This document shows, piece after piece, positions 1-4,637 of a stretch of 5,448 nt of DNA (its first letter is position 1; every line of letters begins with the position of its first letter). Source of the DNA: Oscillospiraceae bacterium (GTDB lineage Bacteria; Bacillota; Clostridia; UBA1381); contig JAFLUR010000161.1 in the NCBI GenBank assembly GCA_022508725.1, forward strand, positions 1 through 5,448. The letters run 5' to 3'. The notes below the pieces were generated by a model. It was given only the letters and a program-made list of their open reading frames with translations. It was not told the origin of the DNA and made no database searches. Both the position numbers and the translations under genes were made by a program.

Positions 1-1
1 A

Positions 2-103
2 GAAAAATCCACTCAAAAATCCAACGATTGGAGGAATACTAAACAGGCTCTGAAATCAATAACCGGTATTTTACAGCTTGCGCCGGAGGAGTCGGGGGAG
101 TGA
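2..103 (+). CDS. C-terminal end of an unidentified upstream protein (partial)
   Basis: A frame open from the left edge gives 33 codons before a TGA at 101-103; the other two + frames stop earlier. The peptide ends in ALKSITGILQLAPEESGE, with a believable mix of hydrophobic and charged residues. Its codons (ATA, CTT, GCG, CCG, GAG) match those of the genes downstream. No family is recognisable from so short a tail. It ends about 100 bp before the main promoter of the dcw cluster, so it is probably a separate transcription unit on the same strand. It could also be a chance open frame; the start lies outside the window. Confidence 0.4.
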   Translation, partial: EKSTQKSNDWRNTKQALKSITGILQLAPEESGE

Positions 104-130
104 TACATCCCGTATTTTTCGCTTTATAAT
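102..130 (+). promoter_or_regulatory. possible secondary sigma-A promoter
   Basis: A perfect TATAAT lies at 125-130. The best -35 candidate 17 bp upstream is GATACA at 102-107, which matches only three of six TTGACA positions and overlaps the upstream stop codon. A transcript from here would start near 137 and run through the hairpin and A/T tracts into mraZ. It is much weaker than the promoter at 204-232 and could be chance in AT-rich DNA. Confidence 0.25.
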
Positions 131-136
131 GCGATT

Positions 137-158
137 TTTACCCGTCGGAAATTTTTTT
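137..158 (+). terminator. weak terminator-like hairpin with T7 tract
   Basis: The sequence TTTACCCGTCGGAAA can fold into a short stem (TTT/AAA plus CC/GG, with one bulged A and a CGTC loop) followed directly by seven T residues. It sits between the stop of the putative upstream gene and the mraZ promoter, where a terminator is expected. The stem has only about five pairs, two of them G-C, so it would be weak if it works at all. Confidence 0.25.
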
Positions 159-200
159 GTAATTTTATTGCAAAAAAAAATTAAAAAAATTATGTAAAAC
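152..200 (+). promoter_or_regulatory. phased A/T tracts, probable UP element / curved DNA
   Basis: T7 (152-158), AATTTT (161-166), A9 (172-180) and A7 (183-189) have centres about 10 bp apart and end just upstream of the -35 hexamer at 204. In-phase A-tracts are known to bend DNA, and AT-rich sequence directly upstream of -35 can act as an UP element contacted by the RNA polymerase alpha subunit. The same segment contains an AT-rich inverted repeat (152-163 with 167-178, TTT loop). No T-run follows that repeat on either strand, so DNA curvature is the better reading than a terminator. Confidence 0.5.
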
Positions 201-203
201 TTA

Positions 204-232
204 TTGAAATTTTTTCTGAACCGGTGTATAAT
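204..232 (+). promoter_or_regulatory. main sigma-A promoter of the dcw cluster
   Basis: The -35 hexamer TTGAAA (204-209) matches TTGACA at five of six positions. It is followed by a 17-bp spacer and a perfect TATAAT -10 (227-232). Transcription should start near A240, giving a leader of about 77 nt before mraZ. The AT-rich segment upstream and the 10-bp repeat array directly downstream of the -10 support this as the regulated start point of the cluster. Confidence 0.85.
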
Positions 233-233
233 G

Positions 234-268
234 TGGAGTATACGGGAATGAAATGGAGCATTTTGGAG
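234..268 (+). promoter_or_regulatory. putative MraZ operator: four direct repeats, 10-bp period
   Basis: Four pentamers occur at exact 10-bp steps: TGGAG (234-238), GGGAA (244-248), TGGAG (254-258) and TGGAG (264-268). They share the core GGA in register, and the 5-nt spacers are unrelated to each other. MraZ of Escherichia coli is known to bind TGGGN direct repeats separated by 5 nt just upstream of its own gene, so the period, position and G-rich core agree although the core here is TGGAG. The array begins two bases after the -10 and covers the expected start site, a placement suited to repression. A further TGGGA at 283-287 is one base out of register. MraZ binding is inferred. Confidence 0.65.
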
Positions 269-299
269 AGAAAATTATTCGGTGGGAATAAATAATTTG

Positions 300-307
300 A
301 AAGGAGG
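300..307 (+). promoter_or_regulatory. ribosome binding site of mraZ
   Basis: AAAGGAGG is a near-perfect complement of the 3' end of 16S rRNA and lies 9 nt before the ATG at 317. It fixes the mraZ start. Confidence 0.9.
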
Positions 308-316
308 ACGGCAGCG

Positions 317-766
317 ATGAGCAATTTTGTTGATGAATACCCGCGTTCGCTGGACGATAAGGGTCGGTTTATACTGCCGTCCAAACTCAGAGAAAAACTT
401 AAAGGAACTATATATATAACGCGATCCCCGTCCGCAAAGGACGCCTGTCTTTATATTTATCCGGAAGAGGAATGGGAGAAAATTTCCGAAAAGCTCGGAA
501 AGCTTCCGACAGCCACCGATCCCGCATCGGCGGCGTTTGTAAGAAAATTTTTTGCCAAAGCAACGTCTTACGAACCGGATAAGCAGGGCAGAGTCGCAAT
601 ATCACAGCGGCTTATGGAATTTGCGGGACTTTCGAGGGACATTGTGCTTGTGGGAGCAAATACGCGTTTGGAAATATGGGATGCCCGCAGATGGGATGAT
701 TATCAGGATGATATGTCCGATGATATCATTTCCGAGGGTATTCTCAAATACGGCATAAATATATGA
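317..766 (+). CDS. mraZ: transcriptional regulator MraZ
   Basis: MraZ is the conserved first gene of dcw clusters, a ring-forming DNA-binding protein of the AbrB/SpoVT swapped-hairpin fold that represses its own operon in E. coli. The 149-residue product has the usual length and two tandem half-domains. The first contains DDKGRFILPSKLRE (residues 13-26); the second contains DKQGRVAISQRL (88-99) followed by a conserved-looking FAGLSRDIVLVG segment (102-113). The two motifs align as xxGRxxxP, but the proline of the first (P21) is a serine in the second (S96). The C-terminus is acidic and the product ends at ILKYGINI. The start has an excellent RBS. The likely target is the repeat array directly upstream. 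Identification is secure; autorepression in this organism is inferred. Confidence 0.96.
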   Translation: MSNFVDEYPRSLDDKGRFILPSKLREKLKGTIYITRSPSAKDACLYIYPEEEWEKISEKLGKLPTATDPASAAFVRKFFAKATSYEPDKQGRVAISQRLMEFAGLSRDIVLVGANTRLEIWDARRWDDYQDDMSDDIISEGILKYGINI

Positions 767-792
767 TCCGGACTTTTATAAAATGAAAGACA

Positions 793-798
793 GAGGAG
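793..798 (+). promoter_or_regulatory. ribosome binding site that decides the rsmH start
   Basis: GAGGAG ends 5 nt before the ATG at 804. The in-frame ATG at 783 has no purine-rich site at a suitable distance, and the GAGGAG lies inside the reading frame that would start there. The site therefore favours initiation at 804. Confidence 0.7.
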
Positions 799-803
799 AG
801 CTT

Positions 804-1760
804 ATGGAATTTTCTCATATATCGGTTTTGCCGGACGAAACGGTCGATGCCGTATGCGGCGCCGATCACGTCAAAATCAATGACGGCGGCGAAAAATGGA
901 TAGTTGACGGAACTCTCGGCGGAGGAGGACACAGTCTTTTGATGCTTAAAAAAAATCCCTTTATAAAAGTCATAGGAATAGACCGCGATGCCGATGCTTT
1001 GGCGGCGTCCGAAAAACGTCTTGCCGATTTTAAGGGAAGAGTGGAATTTGTCAATGATAATTTCGGAAATATAAAAAATATTCTGAACAATCTCGGAAAA
1101 AGCGGTATAGACGGCGCGGTCCTTGATTTGGGTGTGTCGTCGTATCAGCTGGACAATGCCGAAAGGGGTTTCGGTTATATGCATGACGCGCCGCTTGATA
1201 TGCGAATGGACAGAACCGGCGGGAAAAGTGCGAGAGATGTTGTGAACGGGTACGATGCGGAAAAATTAAAGGAAATTTTTTATAAATACGGAGAGGAAAA
1301 ATGGTCGGCAAGAATTGCCGCTTTTATAGAAGAAAGACGAAAAATAAAACCGATAGAAACGACGTATGAGCTTTCCGATATAATAAAGGCGGCGATCCCC
1401 GCAAAGGCGAGGAAAAAAGGCGGACATCCCGCCAAAAGAATATTTCAGGCTATACGAATTGAGGTGAATGACGAGCTTTCGGGACTGGAGAAGGCATTGA
1501 GGGATTTCACCGACGTGCTTGCCCCGGGGGGCAGACTGTGTGTGATAACCTTTCATTCGCTTGAGGACAGAATAGTGAAAAATGTATTTAAAAGCCTGGC
1601 GTCGGGATGCAGCTGCCCAAAAGAGCTGCCTGTATGTGTATGCGGAAAAACACCTGTTATAAAGAGTATAACACATAAACCGATACTCCCGTCGAAGGAG
1701 GAAACGGAAGAAAATTCGAGATCAAAAAGCGCAAAGCTGAGAGTAGCGGAAAAGCTGTGA
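804..1760 (+). CDS. rsmH: 16S rRNA (cytosine1402-N4)-methyltransferase RsmH (MraW)
   Basis: RsmH uses S-adenosylmethionine to methylate N4 of C1402 in the decoding centre of 16S rRNA. Numbering from the ATG at 804 (318 residues, family-typical), the N-terminus MEFSHISVLPDETV matches the usual opening with a short lead before the VLxxE motif. The SAM-binding loop is VDGTLGGGGHS (34-44), followed by GIDRDADAL (58-66), LDLGVSSYQLD (107-117), FGYMHDAPLDMRMD (123-136), HPAKRIFQAIRIEVNDEL (208-225) and ITFHSLEDRIVK (248-259). Near the end is a C-x-C-x6-C-x-C cluster (C269, C271, C278, C280), then a lysine-rich tail with SAKLRVAEK. An in-frame ATG at 783 would add seven residues but has no RBS. The gene lies 37 bp after mraZ and 15 bp before ftsL, consistent with one operon. 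Confidence 0.96.
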   Translation: MEFSHISVLPDETVDAVCGADHVKINDGGEKWIVDGTLGGGGHSLLMLKKNPFIKVIGIDRDADALAASEKRLADFKGRVEFVNDNFGNIKNILNNLGKSGIDGAVLDLGVSSYQLDNAERGFGYMHDAPLDMRMDRTGGKSARDVVNGYDAEKLKEIFYKYGEEKWSARIAAFIEERRKIKPIETTYELSDIIKAAIPAKARKKGGHPAKRIFQAIRIEVNDELSGLEKALRDFTDVLAPGGRLCVITFHSLEDRIVKNVFKSLASGCSCPKELPVCVCGKTPVIKSITHKPILPSKEETEENSRSKSAKLRVAEKL

Positions 1761-1775
1761 TTAAGGAGAAAAGAA

Positions 1776-2273
1776 ATGTCATACGGAAATTTGGCGTATA
1801 ATGATGTTATACGGGAAACACAGAGGGATATAAGAGAAAAAAAGCGTGAAACAAGAGAAAAGATGGCGGCGGAAAAAAGAAAAAAAGATAAACGATTTAT
1901 ATTGAAAACCATATTTACCTGTATGGTGCTTTTTATTTCGGCTGTATTTATGATAAGCAGATATATAGAGCTTGACGGCACCAAGAAGAGAATAGAAGCG
2001 CTTGAGAAGGAACTGAAGTCGGCAGAGGCATATACATCGCAGAAAACCTTTGAGCTTGAACAGTGTGTCGATCTGACAAGGATCGAAGAGGAGGCGACCA
2101 TGCGTTTAAATATGCAAAGACCCGAAAAATATCAGATCATTTACCTTAATATGAAAAAAGAAGATACCACAGAGGTTACGGCGGATGAGGTGGAAGGTGT
2201 CAAAAACAATATTTCCGCAAAAGCAGAGGAACTGAAAAATAATATTTCGGGTATATTTAAGTTCAGTAAATAA
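1776..2273 (+). CDS. ftsL: cell division protein FtsL (FtsL/DivIC family, bitopic)
   Basis: This 165-residue protein has the FtsL layout: a highly charged cytoplasmic N-terminus (residues 1-40, rich in Arg, Lys and Glu), one membrane span (about 41-60, FILKTIFTCMVLFISAVFMI), and an extracytoplasmic coiled-coil candidate (about 66-105, KKRIEALEKELKSAEAY onward). The conserved end follows: DLTRIEEEATMRLNMQRPEK (99-118), then the short strand QIIYLN. FtsL pairs with FtsB/DivIC and binds FtsQ/DivIB, and the complex controls the septal synthase made of FtsW and the class B PBP encoded next. It is longer than many homologues because of about 35 residues after the conserved end, which include a duplicated KNNIS unit. 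AAGGAG (1763-1768) precedes the ATG by 7 nt. Sequence conservation in this family is low, so the name rests on topology, the terminal motif and position between rsmH and the PBP gene. Confidence 0.85.
   Translation: MSYGNLAYNDVIRETQRDIREKKRETREKMAAEKRKKDKRFILKTIFTCMVLFISAVFMISRYIELDGTKKRIEALEKELKSAEAYTSQKTFELEQCVDLTRIEEEATMRLNMQRPEKYQIIYLNMKKEDTTEVTADEVEGVKNNISAKAEELKNNISGIFKFSK
2202..2249 (+). repeat. 15-bp imperfect direct repeat in the ftsL 3' end
   Basis: The segments at 2202-2216 and 2235-2249 match at 13 of 15 bases and start 33 bp apart. Each encodes KNNIS (residues 143-147 and 154-158), giving two 11-residue units, KNNISAKAEEL and KNNISGIFKFS. The spacing keeps the reading frame. It may be a small internal duplication or selection for an 11-residue helical pattern. 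Confidence 0.6.
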
Positions 2274-2289
2274 TATAATTTAAGGTGAA

Positions 2290-2325
2290 ATGAAAGATAT
2301 AAAAAATAAGAGCAGTATGTATTAA
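2290..2325 (+). other. 11-codon mini-ORF in the ftsL-PBP gap
   Basis: The 65-bp gap before the PBP gene contains ATG to TAA encoding MKDIKNKSSMY. It is preceded by AAGG at 2282-2285, and its stop codon TAA (2323-2325) touches the AAAGGA ribosome binding site (2325-2330) of the PBP gene. It is out of frame with the PBP gene. Translation of it could in principle be coupled to the PBP gene. Such short frames arise often by chance, so it is offered only as a possibility. Confidence 0.15.
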
Positions 2326-2338
2326 AAGGAATGATATT

Positions 2339-4618
2339 ATGAAACCGCCTTCGGTCAATTTGAAAAGCAGAATGATGGTTCTGTTTGTGTTTATATTTAT
2401 AGTGTTTGCCGCGCTTATAATGCGTGTGGGATATTGGCAGATTGTGAAAGGTGAAGAGCTGAAAGCAAAAGCCGTAAGGCAGCAGACAAGAGAAAGAGCG
2501 GTGACGGCAAACCGCGGATATATATATGACAGGAATGAAAAGGTTCTTGCAAAGAGTGTTACGGTGGACACTCTTGCGTGTACGCCCACACAGGTGAAAA
2601 AGGACGGTTATCCGGAGGTCGTTGCACAGAATATTGCGGATATACTCTCAATGGATTATAACGATGTATATAACACAATAACCAAAAACAGTTCATATCA
2701 GATAATAAAAAAGAGATTGTCGGCAGAGGAAAGCAAGGCGATAAGGGAGCTTAAAGACGGCAGCGATGATAAGAGAAAGAAGGAAGAGGGACGCCTCAAT
2801 GAGTTGTCCAAGGTATATTCGGGCATATATTTTGAGGAGGATTCCAAGCGTTATTATTCTTATAATATAGCTCCTCATGTAATAGGATTTACAGGCTATG
2901 ACAATGAGGGCAGACAGGGTATTGAAATGACGTTTGATGATTCGCTTACGGGAAGAGCGGGTAACATCAGAAGCGCAAAGGCCGCAAACGGAATAAATAT
3001 GGATTTTCAGTATGAGGCGCAGACAGAGGCGGAAAGAGGCTGTGATCTTGTTCTTACCATAGACGAAACCATGCAGCATTTTCTTGAAAAGCATCTGGAG
3101 AATGCGGTTGTGGAGGACCGGCTGAAGGAGGGAGCCGCAGGTATTATCATGAACCCGAAAACGGGTGAAATACTTGCAATGTCAACAAAACCCGATTTTG
3201 ATCTGAATAATCCGTATGATACTGATATATTTGAAAAATATCAAATAGATATAGTCGGGGAAGATGAAATAAAACCGGACTCTTCGCAGGCTCCGGAAAG
3301 CGATGAAGATAAAAAAGCAAAGCTCAGATATAAAATGTGGAGAAACAAGGCGATATCCGATACATATGAGCCGGGCTCCACATTTAAGATAATTACCGCG
3401 GCAATAGGGCTTGAGGAAAACGTTGTAAATCTTGATACGCCGTTTTACTGCGGTGGTTCGGTGCAAATAGGGACACATAATATACGCTGTCACAAAACAG
3501 CGGGACACGGAGCGGAAAATTTTGTTGAGGGCGTTCAGAATTCATGCAATCCCGTATTTATAGAAACCGGTCTGAGGATAGGCGGAGAAAAATTTATGGA
3601 TTATTTCCGGGCTTTCGGACTCACCGAAAAGACCGGTATAGAGCTTGTGGGAGAGGCGAGAAGCATCTATCATACAGGCAAGCTGAGCGAGGCGGATATT
3701 GCGACAAGCGCGTTCGGTCAGGGCTTTAACGTTACGCCGATACAGCTCATAAGCGCGGTTTCGGCGGTCATAAACGGCGGAAATCTTATGAAACCCATGC
3801 TTGTAAAGGAGATACGAAACGAATCGGGCGTTGTTCAGTCGTACCGGCCGGAGATAAGGAATAAGGTAATATCGGAGAAAACCTCCGATACGATGCGTGA
3901 AATACTTGAATCGGTCGTGTCCGCGCCGTCGGGGACAGGTAAAAACGCTTATGTAAAGGGATACAGAATAGGAGGAAAGACGGGAACATCACAAAAGGGA
4001 TCGAGAAGTGAGGATACCAAGAGAATAGCGTCTTTCATCGGATTTGCGCCGGCGGACGATCCGCAGATCATATGTCTTGTAATGCTTGATGAGCCTCAGT
4101 GCGACGTCAAATACGGCGGTACCATAGCCGCTCCGCTTGTCGGAGATATTCTGGAGGATGTGCTTGATTATATAGGCGTGGAAAGAAGATTTACCGAACA
4201 GGAGCTTAAGGAAATGAGCCTTGCCGTTCCTGAGCTTCGCGGTATGAGCGTGGATGAGGCAAGAGCGGAAGCGCAAAAATCGGGTCTTAAAATAAAAGTT
4301 GTAAATGAGAATGAGGGGGAAGCCGTTGTTGACCAGCTTCCCAAGCCGGGGGCGAGTATAACAAACGGCTCAACAGTTATAATATATATGAAGGAAAGAG
4401 AGGATGACAGTCTTGTGGTGGTCCCGGATGTTGTCGGATTGTCAATGGAAGAGGCGCAGAAGCGATTGGAAAAAGCGGGACTTAATTTTGAGATAGTAGG
4501 CGCGGGACAGAAAAACTCACAGGGCGCTTATGCGGCGAAGCAGAGTATTGAGGCGGGTCAAAAGACTCTTGCCGCTACTGTTGTCGGTGTTGAATTCAGA
4601 CATGAATCGAGTGATTAA
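2339..4618 (+). CDS. spoVD: class B penicillin-binding protein, SpoVD/PBP2 family, with two PASTA domains
   Basis: This is a peptidoglycan DD-transpeptidase anchored in the membrane with its catalytic part outside; it cross-links peptides at the septum and/or in spore cortex. The 759 residues comprise a short cytoplasmic end and membrane span (about 12-30), the pedestal/dimerisation domain (about 45-230, with ANRGYIYDRN at 57-66), the transpeptidase (about 265-610) and two PASTA units (about 628-685 and 691-755). The penicillin-binding motifs are intact: S347-TFK (nucleophile Ser347), S402-C-N and K547-TG. Cys384 and Cys403 match the spacing of the redox-active pair in Bacillus subtilis SpoVD, one being inside SxN. 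Charged insertions lie at about 137-158 and 300-330. AAAGGA (2325-2330) lies 8 nt before the ATG. B. subtilis has pbpB and spoVD in tandem here, whereas this cluster has one gene. Family is certain; whether it serves division, sporulation or both is not. Confidence 0.93.
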   Translation: MKPPSVNLKSRMMVLFVFIFIVFAALIMRVGYWQIVKGEELKAKAVRQQTRERAVTANRGYIYDRNEKVLAKSVTVDTLACTPTQVKKDGYPEVVAQNIADILSMDYNDVYNTITKNSSYQIIKKRLSAEESKAIRELKDGSDDKRKKEEGRLNELSKVYSGIYFEEDSKRYYSYNIAPHVIGFTGYDNEGRQGIEMTFDDSLTGRAGNIRSAKAANGINMDFQYEAQTEAERGCDLVLTIDETMQHFLEKHLENAVVEDRLKEGAAGIIMNPKTGEILAMSTKPDFDLNNPYDTDIFEKYQIDIVGEDEIKPDSSQAPESDEDKKAKLRYKMWRNKAISDTYEPGSTFKIITAAIGLEENVVNLDTPFYCGGSVQIGTHNIRCHKTAGHGAENFVEGVQNSCNPVFIETGLRIGGEKFMDYFRAFGLTEKTGIELVGEARSIYHTGKLSEADIATSAFGQGFNVTPIQLISAVSAVINGGNLMKPMLVKEIRNESGVVQSYRPEIRNKVISEKTSDTMREILESVVSAPSGTGKNAYVKGYRIGGKTGTSQKGSRSEDTKRIASFIGFAPADDPQIICLVMLDEPQCDVKYGGTIAAPLVGDILEDVLDYIGVERRFTEQELKEMSLAVPELRGMSVDEARAEAQKSGLKIKVVNENEGEAVVDQLPKPGASITNGSTVIIYMKEREDDSLVVVPDVVGLSMEEAQKRLEKAGLNFEIVGAGQKNSQGAYAAKQSIEAGQKTLAATVVGVEFRHESSD

Positions 4619-4637
4619 TTTAAGGAGGCAGAGTGGA

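Noticed and set aside
152..178. 12-pair inverted repeat with TTT loop read as an intrinsic terminator
   Set aside because: The stem is almost all A-T with one G-C and one G-T pair, and no T-run follows it on either strand. Curved DNA explains it better.
744..1184. Open frame on the minus strand (146 codons) opposite the mraZ end and rsmH
   Set aside because: Antisense to the RsmH SAM-binding region, with no motif of its own.
1553..2101. Long open frame on the minus strand (182 codons) across the rsmH-ftsL junction
   Set aside because: It is antisense to two well-supported genes, and its Ser/Phe-rich, low-complexity product is what the reverse strand of Lys/Glu-rich codons gives. No family motif is visible.
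2274..2279. TATAAT right after the ftsL stop as an internal promoter
   Set aside because: No sequence resembling TTGACA lies 16-18 bp upstream; a -10 match alone is common in AT-rich gaps.
4633..4635. GTG as an alternative murE start
   Set aside because: It is out of frame with murE, and the ATG at 4638 has ideal RBS spacing.
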